From positions 1 to 64,000 of the forward strand of contig NZ_MLYO01000055.1 in the NCBI RefSeq assembly GCF_001866665.1: a stretch of DNA of 64,000 bases, written 5' to 3'. The notes under the pieces were generated by a model. That model was not told where the DNA came from. It saw only the letters and a list, made by a program, of their open reading frames with translations, and did no database searches. Each line of letters begins with the position of its first letter. The stretch's first letter is position 1. This stretch comes from Streptomyces monashensis. Lineage in GTDB: Bacteria; Actinomycetota; Actinomycetes; Streptomycetales; Streptomycetaceae. Below are positions 8,499 through 19,472 of the stretch, one piece after another. Made by a program: the position numbers and the translations under genes.

Positions 8499-9471
8499 GC
8501 AGCCGTACGAGCCCGAGCGCGCGATCGCCGGGACCGGCATGGGCGGCGCCATGGACCTCGCGGCGAGCGAGGCGACGACCCTGGAACCGGCGCCGGCCGG
8601 CCCGCTCGGCACAGGCCCGGTGGGCAAGCCCCGCTCCCTGTGGTCCGACGCCTGGCGCGACCTGCGCCGCAACCCGGTCTTCCTGCTCTGCGCCCTGGTC
8701 ATCGTCTTCCTGGTCTTCGTCTCCCTGTGGCCCTCGGCGATCGCCTCCGGCTCCCCCCTGACCTGCGACCTGGCCCGGTCCCAGGACGGCCCGGGACCGG
8801 GCGCGCCCTTCGGGTACGACGGCCAGGGCTGCAACGTCTACACACGCACCGTCTACGGCGCCCGTACGTCCGTCACGGTCGGCGTGCTGGCCACCCTCGG
8901 GGTGTCCGTCCTCGGCTCCGTCCTCGGGGGTCTCGCGGGCTACTTCGGCGGCGTGTGGGACGCGATCCTGTCCCGGATCACCGACATCTTCTTCGCGATC
9001 CCGGTCGTCCTCGGCGGTCTCGTCCTCCTCTCCGTGGTGACCAGCAATACGGTCTGGCCGGTCATCGGGTTCATGGTGCTGCTCGGCTGGCCGCAGATCT
9101 CCCGCATCGCGCGCGGCTCGGTCATCACCGCCAAGCAGCACGACTACGTCCAGGCCGCCCGCGCCCTCGGCGCCTCGGACACCCGCATCCTGCTGCGCCA
9201 CATCGCCCCGAACGCGGTGGCCCCGGTGATCGTGGTCGCCACCATCGCCCTCGGCACCTACATCGCCCTGGAGGCGACCCTGTCGTACCTCGGTGTCGGC
9301 CTCAAACCGCCCAGCGTTTCCTGGGGCATCGACATCTCCGCCGCCTCCCCCTACATCCGCAACGCCCCGCACGCCCTCCTGTGGCCCTCGGGCGCCCTGG
9401 CCGTCACGGTCCTGGCCTTCATCATGCTCGGCGACGCGGTCCGCGACGCTCTCGACCCGAAGCTGAGGTGA
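8491..9471 (+). CDS. Peptide ABC importer permease (DppC type), second importer
   Basis: Permease of 326 residues. A roughly 55-residue cytoplasmic N-terminus leads to the WRDLRRNPVFLLCALVIVF helix typical of OppC/DppC. The segment GPGAPFGYDGQGCNVYTRTV is the conserved part before the core helices, and the docking loop is DYVQAARALGASDTRI. The start overlaps the end of the upstream permease, and the ATPase gene follows after 7 bases. Ends with DAVRDALDPKLR, a usual C-terminus for this family. Confidence 0.9.
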   Translation: MPEQPYEPERAIAGTGMGGAMDLAASEATTLEPAPAGPLGTGPVGKPRSLWSDAWRDLRRNPVFLLCALVIVFLVFVSLWPSAIASGSPLTCDLARSQDGPGPGAPFGYDGQGCNVYTRTVYGARTSVTVGVLATLGVSVLGSVLGGLAGYFGGVWDAILSRITDIFFAIPVVLGGLVLLSVVTSNTVWPVIGFMVLLGWPQISRIARGSVITAKQHDYVQAARALGASDTRILLRHIAPNAVAPVIVVATIALGTYIALEATLSYLGVGLKPPSVSWGIDISAASPYIRNAPHALLWPSGALAVTVLAFIMLGDAVRDALDPKLR

Positions 9472-9478
9472 TCGTGCC

Positions 9479-10445
9479 GTGCTGCTCGAAGTGCGGGACC
9501 TGCACGTGGAGTTCCGGACCCGGGACGGGGTCGCCAAGGCGGTCAACGGGGTGTCGTACGCCGTGGACGAAGGGGAGACGCTGGCCGTGCTCGGGGAGTC
9601 CGGGTCGGGCAAGTCGGTGACGGCGCAGGCCGTGATGGGGATCCTCGACACGCCGCCCGGCAGGATCACCGGCGGCCAGATCCTCTTCGAGGGACGGGAT
9701 CTGCTGAGGCTGAAGGAAGAGGAGCGGCGGAGGATCAGGGGCGCCGACATGGCCATGATCTTCCAGGACGCCCTGTCGGCCCTCAACCCCGTGGTCAGCG
9801 TGGGCGACCAGCTCGGCGAGATGTTCGTCGTGCACCGGGGCATGTCGAAGAAGGACGCGCGGGCCAGGGCCGTCGAGCTGATGGAGCGGGTGCGCATCCC
9901 CGGGGCGGCCCAGCGGGTGCGGGACTATCCCCATCAGTTCTCCGGCGGCATGCGCCAGCGCATCATGATCGCCATGGCGCTCGCCCTGGAGCCCGCACTG
10001 GTCATCGCCGACGAGCCCACCACCGCCCTCGACGTCACCGTGCAGGCCCAGGTCATGGACCTGCTCGCGGAGTTGCAGCGCGAGTACCGCATGGGGCTCA
10101 TCCTCATCACCCATGATCTCGGCGTCGTCGCCGACGTCGCCGACCGCATCGCCGTGATGTACGCGGGCCGCATCGTCGAGTCCGCGCCCGTCCGCGACCT
10201 CTACAAGGCCCCCGCCCACCCCTACACCCGGGGCCTGCTGGACTCCATCCCGCGCCTGGACCAGAAGGGCCAGGAGCTTTACGCCATCAAGGGCCTGCCG
10301 CCGAACCTGATGAACATCCCGCCCGGCTGCGCCTTCCACCCCCGCTGCCCGATGGCCCAGGACGTCTGCCGCACGGACGAGCCGGCCCTGTACGCGGTCT
10401 CCCCGGCCCGGGGCAGCGCCTGCCACTTCTGGAGGGAGTGCCTGC

Positions 10446-10462
<17 letters not shown>
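9479..10462 (+). CDS. Peptide ABC importer ATPase (DppD type), second importer
   Basis: ATPase of 327 residues from a GTG start. Walker A GESGSGKS at residues 39-46; signature FSGGMRQR; Walker B VIADEPTTALD; H-loop ITHDLGVVADVAD. The C-terminal oligopeptide extension includes GCAFHPRCPMAQDVC. It powers the two permeases upstream together with the next ATPase, whose start lies inside its last codons. It is the second OppD-type protein in the window, the other being the leftward bldKD-like gene. Confidence 0.9.
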
Positions 10463-11540
<1,078 letters not shown>

Positions 11541-11547
11541 CAACGGC

Positions 11548-11583
11548 AGCGGGCCGGGACGACTTGGCGCGTCCCGGCCCGCT
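11548..11583 (+). terminator. Terminator after the second peptide importer operon
   Basis: Perfect 14-base inverted repeat (11548-11561 with 11570-11583) around an eight-base loop, immediately after the OppF-type stop codon and before the convergent peptidase gene. The left arm sits in a 17-base direct repeat: the stretch 11521-11537, inside the end of the ATPase gene, recurs at 11543-11559. That suggests a small duplication gave rise to the hairpin. It may serve both converging genes. Confidence 0.75.
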
Positions 11584-11690
11584 CACGGCACCCGCACGGC
11601 CGTACGCTGTTCAGGATCCAGCGTCCGTATATCGGTACGGCTTCCGCGAAGTTGCCTGTGTGTTAACGCGGTTGGCGGGTGTTCGCGGGG

Positions 11691-13811
11691 CTATGCGATG
11701 CCCAGCGACCGCTTGAGGAAGTCCAGCTGGAGCCGGAGCAGGTTCTCGGCGACCGTCTCCTGCGGGGTCATGTGCGTCACCCCGGACAGCGGCAGGACCT
11801 CGTGCGGGCGGCCGGCGGCCAGCAGGGCGGAGGACAGCCGCAGGGAGTGGGCGACCACCACGTTGTCGTCCGCCAGGCCATGGATGATCATCATCGGGCG
11901 GTGCGGCTCGGCCGGGTCGACCAGGCCCGCGTCGTCCACCACCGAGTTGCGGCGGTAGACCTCGGGCCGCTCGCCCGGGTCGCCGAGGTAGCGCTCCTGG
12001 TAGTGGGTGTCGTACAGCCGGAGGTCGGTGACCGGCGCCCCGACGACCGCCGCGTGGAAGACGTCCGGGCGGCGCAGTGCCGCGAGCGCCGCGAGATAGC
12101 CGCCGAAGGACCAGCCCCGGATCGCCACCCGGCCCAGGTCCAGCGGGAACCGCTCGGCGAGCGCGTGCAGCGCGGCCACCTGGTCCTCCAGCGTGACGGC
12201 CGCGACCTCGTCCCGGATCGACTTCTCCCAGCCCGGAGAACGCCCCGGGGTGCCACGCCCGTCGGCGACGATCACCGCGAAGCCCTGGTCGGCGAACCAC
12301 TGCGAGGTGAGGTGGGCGTTGTGCGCGGCGACCACCCGCTGGCCGTGCGGACCGCCGTAGGGGTCCAGCAGAACCGGCAGGGGCGTGTCCCCGGGGTAGT
12401 CCCGTGGCATAAGTACGGCGCACGGAATTCGACGTGCGCCCCCCTCGATCAGCGTCACCCTGGGGGACAGACCGGGATCTTCGGCGTACGACCGGACAGT
12501 GGCCACCGCCTTTCCGTCACGCAGCACCTGCACCCGGGCGCCGGGCCGCTCCAGGCTCGCGGACACGAGCACCGTCACATCCCCCGCACGCGTCGCCGTG
12601 TGCACACCGGGCTCCTGGGACACACGCTCCACACCCAGTTCGTTCACGCGGTACACATGAACTTCGCCAATTTCCCCGGCATGTGCCTCGTGGCCGGTCG
12701 AGGCGGAAACCAGCACGTCGCTCTCGCCCACGTCCAGCACCGCACGGATGTGCAACTGACCGCTGGTCAGGGGTCGTTCGCCGACCGCCAGGGCCCGGGT
12801 GCCGCCCTCGTCCACGATGCGGACAAGCTGCCCGGAGGGGCTCCAGCAGGGCACTCCGGGGAAAAGTTCCAGCCAAATCGGATCTTCGTCGGCGTGCACC
12901 ATCCGCGTGGCCCCGGTGTCCGGATCCGCGGCCAGGAACAGCTGGCTGCGCTGGTCCCGCGCCTGCACCAGCAACAGCGGCGCACCCGCCGCTGACCAGT
13001 GCACACGCGCGAGATAGGGGTAGCGCTCCCGGTCCCAGCCGACCTCCGTACGCTCCCCGTCGAGGCCGAGCACGAACAGCCGTACGTCCGCGTTCGGGGT
13101 TCCCGCCGCCGGATACGCGACGTTGACCGGCTCACGCTCCGGGTGGGCCGGATCCGCGATCCACCACCGCTTCACCGGCGTGTCGTCCACGCGCGCCACG
13201 AGCAGTCGGCGCCCGTCCGGCGCCCACCAGAAGCCCTGCGAACGCCCCATCTCCTCCGCCGCGACGAACTCGGCGAGGCCGTAGGCGACGTGCTCCGACT
13301 CCGGTTCGGCGAGGGCCCGGTCCTGCTCCCCGTCCGCGCCCACGACCCGCAGGGCACCCCGCGCGACGTACGCGACATGCCGGCCGTCGGGCGCGGGGCG
13401 CGGGTCGATCACCGGCCCCGGGACCCGGAGTTCACGCGTGGTGCCGGCTCGCAGCTCGGCCGTGAAAAGCCGCCCTGACAAGGCGAAAGACGCCAGTTCC
13501 ACGGCCGCGTCGGTGGCGTAGCCGACGATCCCGGCCCCGCCCTCCCGGCTGCGCTCGCGGCGCGCCCGCTCCTGCGCGGACAGTTCCTCGCGGGCGCCCG
13601 CGAGGAGCGCGCGCGGATCGGCGGCCGGCCGCTCGGTGCCGTCCGGAAGGTCCAGGATCCACAGGGAGTTGGCCCGGTCGTCGCCGGAGCCGGAGCGGAG
13701 GAACGCGACACGCGAACCGTCGGGCGCCACGGTGAACGAACGCGGCGCGCCGAGCGTGAACCGCTGTGTCCGGGCGTGCCGTCGGGGGAAGGAGTCAGCC
13801 TCGGTCGTCAT
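11691..13811 (-). CDS. S9 family prolyl oligopeptidase / dipeptidyl-peptidase IV-like protein
   Basis: Serine peptidase of 706 residues that would cleave short peptides, probably at proline; no signal peptide, so likely cytoplasmic. The N-terminal part has the repeated blade pattern of a beta-propeller (DPPIV_N type). The C-terminal alpha/beta-hydrolase domain has the nucleophile Ser568 in RGWSFGG, the acid Asp648 or Asp649 in HGLADDN, and His680 in GVTHMT. The frame opens further upstream, but the ATG at 13811 (MTTEADSFPRR) is the sensible start. It sits next to two peptide importers, so it may process the imported peptides; that link is inferred from position. Confidence 0.88.
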   Translation of the reverse strand: MTTEADSFPRRHARTQRFTLGAPRSFTVAPDGSRVAFLRSGSGDDRANSLWILDLPDGTERPAADPRALLAGAREELSAQERARRERSREGGAGIVGYATDAAVELASFALSGRLFTAELRAGTTRELRVPGPVIDPRPAPDGRHVAYVARGALRVVGADGEQDRALAEPESEHVAYGLAEFVAAEEMGRSQGFWWAPDGRRLLVARVDDTPVKRWWIADPAHPEREPVNVAYPAAGTPNADVRLFVLGLDGERTEVGWDRERYPYLARVHWSAAGAPLLLVQARDQRSQLFLAADPDTGATRMVHADEDPIWLELFPGVPCWSPSGQLVRIVDEGGTRALAVGERPLTSGQLHIRAVLDVGESDVLVSASTGHEAHAGEIGEVHVYRVNELGVERVSQEPGVHTATRAGDVTVLVSASLERPGARVQVLRDGKAVATVRSYAEDPGLSPRVTLIEGGARRIPCAVLMPRDYPGDTPLPVLLDPYGGPHGQRVVAAHNAHLTSQWFADQGFAVIVADGRGTPGRSPGWEKSIRDEVAAVTLEDQVAALHALAERFPLDLGRVAIRGWSFGGYLAALAALRRPDVFHAAVVGAPVTDLRLYDTHYQERYLGDPGERPEVYRRNSVVDDAGLVDPAEPHRPMMIIHGLADDNVVVAHSLRLSSALLAAGRPHEVLPLSGVTHMTPQETVAENLLRLQLDFLKRSLGIA

Positions 13812-13975
13812 ACCCTGACCATATTGGCCATGCGCCCCCTTGTGCGGCCGTGCGCCGAGCGATGCGCGAGCACGCATAGTTATGATCACTACCGCTGTGT
13901 GGGTATGAACCCGCTGGCGTCCGTGTGGACTTGGTCAACTGATCCGGATCTGGCGATCTTTGGAGGTGAGCCGCC

Positions 13976-14170
13976 GTGGCACTCTCGATTTCGGCGGTGG
14001 TGCTGCTGGCGATCATCGTCTTCCTGCTGATCAAGAAGTCGGGGTTGAAGGGCGGGCACGCGGTCGTCTGCATGCTGCTCGGCTTCTACCTCGCCTCCTC
14101 GACCATCGCACCCACCATCAGCCAGCTGACGACGAACGTCGCGAGCATGATCGGCAGCATCAAGTTCTGA
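13976..14170 (+). CDS. Small conserved membrane protein
   Basis: A 64-residue protein from a GTG start preceded by GGAGGTGAG. It has two hydrophobic helices (ALSISAVVLLAIIVFLLI and a second around residues 26-45) separated by a short basic stretch KKSGLKGGH, so it should be a small two-helix membrane protein. I recall similar proteins at this place beside the S9 peptidase in other Streptomyces, but no function is known to me. It is transcribed away from the peptidase and is the last conserved gene before the restriction-modification island. Confidence 0.75.
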   Translation: MALSISAVVLLAIIVFLLIKKSGLKGGHAVVCMLLGFYLASSTIAPTISQLTTNVASMIGSIKF

Positions 14171-14244
14171 CCGGTTCTGCTTCTGCCGGCTGCCTCACTT
14201 CGTAAGCTTGACCGTCCTGGGACGAGTGAGGCTGGGGGCAGCGG

Positions 14245-17200
14245 GTGGACGAGCAGGGCATGGACAGACGACTCCGGGAGCTGGCCAAGACGTCGCCCAA
14301 CTTCGGGCGTCTGTACCGGCATCAACCACTCCTGGCGATCTACGGATCGCAGGCGGAGCTGACGGTGCTGAGCAACCCGAACGCCGCCTACGTCAGTGCC
14401 GGACAGTTCGGTGAGGTGCTGGCCGAGGAGTTCGTCACCCGTACGGGCACCCGCGTCGAGGGCACCCACCAGGTCGACCGCCTGAACGCACTGACGAGGG
14501 CCGGCGTCCTGGTCGGCTGGAGCCGTGATGCCCTCGACAAGCTCCGCAGGGGCCGGAACGACGCCGCGCACAACCACCTCTTCGACACGACGAAGGCCCT
14601 GGAAGCCCTGAAGCTGTGCTGGCAGCTCGGCGACCTGTTCGACCGGGCCCTGGGCGGCACGCGCACGGTGACGGCCTTCGTGCCGCCCACGCTGCCGGCC
14701 GAGGCGCCCTCGGTCTCCCCCGAAGAGCTCGCAGAGCTCCAGGAGGCCGTGGCGGAGCACCGCCGTACGCTCGCCGAGTCGCAGGTGAAACTCTCGGAGA
14801 CCAGCGACCGCCTGGAGGCCGAGCGCCGTGCCCGCGCCAAGGCCGAGGAACTCATGGCCAGCGCGGAGCGGGCCAAGGTGACGTACGCCGCGGAGGTCGA
14901 GGACCTCCGGGCTCAGGTCGTTCAGCTACGGGCAGCGCACCAGCAGCAGTACGACCGTGAGCGCCTCCAGCCCCGCAAGATCGCCTCTGCCGCTCGCGAC
15001 GCCATCGTGGAACGTGCTCAGCGACCCGCACCGCTCAACGAGGTCCAGGCACGGGCGAAGATCGACGCGATGCTCGTCAAGGCGGGCTGGGTGATCCAGG
15101 ACAAGGCGGACGCGAACCCGCTGGACGAGCGCAGCAAGGGCGTAGCCATCCGCGAGTTCACCGTGGCGACGGGCCGCGCCGACTACGTCCTCTACGTCGA
15201 CGGCAGGATCGTCGGCGTCATCGAGGCCAAGCGCGAAGGCACGCCGCTGGCCGGTGCGCTGGCCCAGAACGAGCGATACGCGGCGGGCGTGCTCAAGGAA
15301 CACGCGATGGCCGTGTGGCGCCGCGAGGAGCCCTTCGCGTTCCGCTACGCCACCACCGGAGCGGAGACGTACTTCCTCAACCGGATCGACCCCGAGGCGC
15401 GCTCACGCGAGGTCTTCGCCTTCCACCGCCCTGAGACCTTCCTTGCGTGGATGCGGTACGCGGACGAGCACCCTGACGCGCCCACCTTCCGGGGGGCTCT
15501 GCGCACGAGCATGCCGCTGCTGGAGACGCACGGCCTGCGCATGGCCCAGGTCGATGCCATCACGGGCCTGGAGGAGTCTCTGGCGGCCGACCGTCCGCGT
15601 GCCCTCATCCAGATGGCCACGGGCGCGGGCAAGACCTTCACGGCGGTCACGGAGACCTACCGGCTCCTCCGCCACGCGGGCGCCCGCCGGATCCTCTTCC
15701 TCGTCGACCGCAACAACCTGGGCCGCCAGGCCCGCGCCGAGTTCGACAAGTACCGGACGCCCGACGAGAACCGGAAGCTGACCGACCTCTACAACGTCGA
15801 CATGCTGGGCCGCACCGGGCTCCAGGAGACGTCCTCGGTCGTCGTCTCGACGATCCAGCGGATGTACGCGCTCCTCAAGGGTGAGCCGCTGACGGACGAG
15901 CCGGAGACGACGGACGAGCCGGAGAGCGAGGAGACGGCGGGAGGCCCGACGGGTTCCCCGCTGACCGAGACCTACGCGGCGGACGAACCGATCACCGTCG
16001 AGTACAACCCGGACGTGCCGATCGAGTCGTTCGACGTGATCGTCGTCGACGAGTGCCATCGCTCGATCTACGGCCTGTGGCGGGGCGTGCTGGAGTACTT
16101 CGACGCCCACCTCGTCGGTCTGACGGCGACTCCCACCCGCCAGACCAAGGGATTCTTCGACAACAACATGGTGTCGCAGTACACCTACGAGCAGGCCGTG
16201 GCCGACGGCGTCAACGTCGACTTCGACATCGTGCGCCTCAAGACGGACATTCGGGACGAGGGTGTCGTCGCGAAGATCGAGGCCGGAACGACGGTACGGA
16301 TCCGCGACCGCCAGACCCGCGCCCAGCGCTACGAGGAGCTGGACGAGGACTTCACCTACGCCGCTCCGCAGATCGGCCGGACGGTCATCACGGAGGACGA
16401 GATCCGTGCCGTGCTGACGACGTACAGGAACAACTGGCAGCGGTGGTTCCCGGGCCGGGCCGATCTTCCCAAGACCCTGGTCTTCGCGGCGGGGGACGAC
16501 CACGCCGAGGAGGTGCTGAAGCAGGTCAAGGAGGTCTTCGGGCGAGGTGACGAGTTCGCGAAGAAGATCACCTACCGGTCCCGGGCGAAGGGCGACGACC
16601 CCGACTCCCTGATCAACGACCTGCGCAACTCCCCCCGGCTGCGGGTCGCGGTCACGGTCGACATGATCGCCACGGGCACGGACGTCAAGCCGCTGGAGTG
16701 CGTGATATTCCTCCGGTCGGTCAAGAGCCCGGTGCTCTTCGAGCAGATGAAGGGGCGGGGTGCTCGCTCGATCGACGCGAACGAGCTGAAGGCGGTCACT
16801 CCGGAGGCGGCTTCGGACCTGAAGAAGGACCGTTTCGTCCTGATCGACGCCGTCGGTGTCACCGACTCCCCGTTGGTGGACGCCCGCCCGCTGATTCCGG
16901 CGGGCGAGCAGAAGGGCATCCCTCTGGCGAAGCTGCTGGAGAAGGCGGGCTCAGTGTCTCTGACCGCCGACGAGGCGGAGACGCTCGGCCGGCGCCTGTC
17001 GCGTATCGACCGCCAGCTGGATGACGCGGACAAGCAGCTGGTCGCCGAGGCCGCCGGAGGCGTCAGCCTGGCCGACCTGGCGCGTCGTATCGCGGACGCG
17101 GTGGACGTGGACACGCAGGATCGGGCCCGTCACGAGGGCGGCCCGGAGCTGGCCAAGAAGCTGGTCCGGGATGCGGTGGCTCCGCTCACCTCCCGGCCGG

Positions 17201-17865
17201 AGCTGCGCAAGCTCATCCTCGAAATCCGCCACCAGCAGGACCTGACGTACGACGAGACGACAGAGGTCCTGGTCACAGAGCTGCGCGAGATACCGCGGGA
17301 GGAGCGGGCCCGGAAGGAACTCGCGGAGTGGAACTCGTTGCTCGAAAAGGAGCAGCGGGACGAGAACGCGGCGATCCGGGTCGCCCTGGGCAGTGGTGCC
17401 CGAGTCAGTCCCCAGGAGGCGCGGAACGCGCTGAAGGAACTCGCGGCCAAGGTGCGAGCCACCAATCGCGCCTGGACGGCGACGGTCCTCTGGGACCACT
17501 ACGAGCAACTCGGCAAAGCCGCGGCCGGCCCCGGCAAGGAGGCCGGCCTGGGCGACCTCATGCGCCTCATCCGCTACGAGCTCGGCGCGGACGACGAGCT
17601 TCGTCCATACCGTACGGTGGTCGAGGAGCGCTTCGAGGGCTGGCTGCTGCGGCAGCGGCAGGCGGGCGTGGAGTTCACCGAGGACCAGCTGTGGTGGCTG
17701 GACCGGATAAAGGACGCCATCGCCACCGACATCGGCATCGAGCCGGGAGACTTCGGACACGCACCTTTCTCCGAGCGCGGCGGAGGCCGGGGCTTCATGC
17801 GGGCGTTCGGGGACAAGGACAAGGCGCTGGAACTGTTGGATGAGCTGAATCAGGAACTGGCGTGA
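14245..17865 (+). CDS. hsdR: Type I restriction enzyme R subunit with N-terminal DUF4145/HEPN-like domain
   Basis: Motor and nuclease subunit of a type I restriction-modification complex, 1206 residues. Order: an N-terminal DUF4145-like domain (about 1-135) containing RNDAAH at 104-109, the Rx4H pattern of HEPN ribonucleases; a charged coiled-coil linker (about 160-245); the HSDR_N endonuclease with Asp313 and EAK at 327-329; the helicase with Walker A ATGAGKT at 458-464 and a DECH box at 602-605; then the second RecA-like domain (RGARSID) and an EcoEI-type C-terminal domain. GTG start. Its stop overlaps the hsdS start (GTGA). Family certain; activity of the N-terminal domain is inference. 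Confidence 0.93.
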   Translation: MDEQGMDRRLRELAKTSPNFGRLYRHQPLLAIYGSQAELTVLSNPNAAYVSAGQFGEVLAEEFVTRTGTRVEGTHQVDRLNALTRAGVLVGWSRDALDKLRRGRNDAAHNHLFDTTKALEALKLCWQLGDLFDRALGGTRTVTAFVPPTLPAEAPSVSPEELAELQEAVAEHRRTLAESQVKLSETSDRLEAERRARAKAEELMASAERAKVTYAAEVEDLRAQVVQLRAAHQQQYDRERLQPRKIASAARDAIVERAQRPAPLNEVQARAKIDAMLVKAGWVIQDKADANPLDERSKGVAIREFTVATGRADYVLYVDGRIVGVIEAKREGTPLAGALAQNERYAAGVLKEHAMAVWRREEPFAFRYATTGAETYFLNRIDPEARSREVFAFHRPETFLAWMRYADEHPDAPTFRGALRTSMPLLETHGLRMAQVDAITGLEESLAADRPRALIQMATGAGKTFTAVTETYRLLRHAGARRILFLVDRNNLGRQARAEFDKYRTPDENRKLTDLYNVDMLGRTGLQETSSVVVSTIQRMYALLKGEPLTDEPETTDEPESEETAGGPTGSPLTETYAADEPITVEYNPDVPIESFDVIVVDECHRSIYGLWRGVLEYFDAHLVGLTATPTRQTKGFFDNNMVSQYTYEQAVADGVNVDFDIVRLKTDIRDEGVVAKIEAGTTVRIRDRQTRAQRYEELDEDFTYAAPQIGRTVITEDEIRAVLTTYRNNWQRWFPGRADLPKTLVFAAGDDHAEEVLKQVKEVFGRGDEFAKKITYRSRAKGDDPDSLINDLRNSPRLRVAVTVDMIATGTDVKPLECVIFLRSVKSPVLFEQMKGRGARSIDANELKAVTPEAASDLKKDRFVLIDAVGVTDSPLVDARPLIPAGEQKGIPLAKLLEKAGSVSLTADEAETLGRRLSRIDRQLDDADKQLVAEAAGGVSLADLARRIADAVDVDTQDRARHEGGPELAKKLVRDAVAPLTSRPELRKLILEIRHQQDLTYDETTEVLVTELREIPREERARKELAEWNSLLEKEQRDENAAIRVALGSGARVSPQEARNALKELAAKVRATNRAWTATVLWDHYEQLGKAAAGPGKEAGLGDLMRLIRYELGADDELRPYRTVVEERFEGWLLRQRQAGVEFTEDQLWWLDRIKDAIATDIGIEPGDFGHAPFSERGGGRGFMRAFGDKDKALELLDELNQELA

Positions 17866-19472
17866 GTGTGAGCGCGGGCGTGGACGGGGACAGGGAGCTT
17901 CCGGCGGGGTGGGCTTGGGCGACGTTGGGAGACTTGCTTCACCGTATCGAGGCTGGCAAGTCGTTCACGTGCGAGCCGCGTCCGGCTCAGCTCAACGAGT
18001 GGGGCGTGGTCAAGGTCAGTGCTATGACCTGGGGGGAATTCAACGCTGAGGAGAACAAAGCCGTCCCGAAGGGGCGCGCATTTGACCCCGGCCACGAGAT
18101 CTCTCCAGGTGATGTGCTGGTCAGCCGAGCCAATACGAAGGCGTATGTTGGGGCTCCTGTTCTCGTGGGCGCATGCCGCCCCAGGCTACTCCTGTCGGAC
18201 AAGAGCCTGCGGCTTGTGCCGCGTGATGGCGTGAGTAAGCGCTGGCTAGTCCATTTTTTGCGCTCCCCCGAGGCCCGGTCGTACGTAGAGGCGAAGGCAA
18301 GTGGTACCAAGGACGCGATGCGCAATCTGTCGCAAGAGGCATTGAGGAGGATGCCGGTCCCTTTGCCGCCGCTCGCGGAGCAGCACCGTATTGTCGAGGC
18401 ACTCGAAGAGCAGTTGTCGCGGCTTGAAGTGGCCCTCAAGTCCCTTGAATCTTCTGCCGCACGCAGCACGAGTCTGCGAAGGTCGCTACTAGTCAGAGCC
18501 TTCTCTGGGGTGCTGCTTCCGGATAACGGTGGCCCACGTTGTTCGGCCCGGCCGCTCTTGGAACGGGTAGATGCTCAAGTTTCCGCACATGCTGGGAAGA
18601 AGCGGTGGAGTCAGGAGTGCACTCCCGCGCAGGAGTGGTGCCGCGATCTTCCTGAGGGCTGGGAATGGAGGACGCTGGGATCGCTGGCGTTGCTGATTCA
18701 GTACGGTAGCTCGGCGAAGGCGGAGTCTTCGGCTGGCGATGGTGCTGTCCCCGTGATCCGGATGGGCAACATCCAATCAGGGGAAATCGTGCTGGATGAC
18801 GTGAAGTACCTGCCTGGTGGGCATCCGGATGTCGAGCCCCTGCGACTTCTGGACGGAGACCTCCTTTTTAACCGCACCAATAGCGCTGAACTGGTCGGAA
18901 AATCCGCGGTGTACCGAGATGGTATAGGTGAGGCTGTATTCGCCTCCTACCTGATTCGTTGTCACCTCGCGGACGGGATCGATCCCGATTGGGTGAGCGC
19001 ATACGTGAACAGTCCCGGTGGGAGAAAATACATCACATCGGTACTTTCGCAGCAAGTTGGCCAAGCCAACGTCAATAGCGCCAAACTCGCGAGTTTGCCG
19101 ATTCCTGTTCCCTCTGCTGGAGAGCAGGCGAATATTATGGAAGCTCTGCGTGAGTGGTATCGCCTTCTAGGGCGGTCTGACAAGGCACGGGAAACTGCAA
19201 ACCTTCGGGCTGGGCAACTGCGCAAATCGCTGCTCCGTGCAGCGTTTGCTGGCAGCCTCGTGCGGCAGTCGCCCGATGATGAGCCCGCCGCCGACCTCCT
19301 GGCCCGTGTCACTGCCGAGCGCGCTGCCCGACCCGAGGCCAAGCGTCCACGTACGGCCAGGGCGAAGAAGTTGACCAAGGCGCCCGCCCCACGAGCCGCC
19401 GAAGCATCCGCCTCCGCCCCCGAACCAACCCCCGCCCCCGCCCTCGCCGTACAGCAGGAGTTCGACCTGTGA
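17862..19472 (+). CDS. hsdS: Type I restriction-modification specificity subunit S
   Basis: DNA-recognition subunit of the type I complex, 536 residues. Two target-recognition domains are each followed by a conserved helix: the first ends in PLPPLAEQHRIVEALEEQLS, and the second in PVPSAGEQANIMEALREW. The C-terminal 45 residues are an Ala/Pro-rich tail with basic patches, unusual for HsdS. Base composition drops in both recognition domains (for example 29 of the 60 bases from 19021 are G or C), well below its neighbours, as expected if these domains were acquired from elsewhere. Coupled by GTGA overlaps to hsdR upstream and hsdM downstream. The target sequence cannot be read from the protein. 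Confidence 0.92.
   Translation: MSVSAGVDGDRELPAGWAWATLGDLLHRIEAGKSFTCEPRPAQLNEWGVVKVSAMTWGEFNAEENKAVPKGRAFDPGHEISPGDVLVSRANTKAYVGAPVLVGACRPRLLLSDKSLRLVPRDGVSKRWLVHFLRSPEARSYVEAKASGTKDAMRNLSQEALRRMPVPLPPLAEQHRIVEALEEQLSRLEVALKSLESSAARSTSLRRSLLVRAFSGVLLPDNGGPRCSARPLLERVDAQVSAHAGKKRWSQECTPAQEWCRDLPEGWEWRTLGSLALLIQYGSSAKAESSAGDGAVPVIRMGNIQSGEIVLDDVKYLPGGHPDVEPLRLLDGDLLFNRTNSAELVGKSAVYRDGIGEAVFASYLIRCHLADGIDPDWVSAYVNSPGGRKYITSVLSQQVGQANVNSAKLASLPIPVPSAGEQANIMEALREWYRLLGRSDKARETANLRAGQLRKSLLRAAFAGSLVRQSPDDEPAADLLARVTAERAARPEAKRPRTARAKKLTKAPAPRAAEASASAPEPTPAPALAVQQEFDL

Noticed and set aside
5772..8834. 1020-codon open frame on the minus strand
   Set aside because: It is the antisense shadow of the second importer's lipoprotein and permease genes. 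The translation is rich in Gly, Asp and His without folds, and the + strand genes have ribosome sites and clear families.
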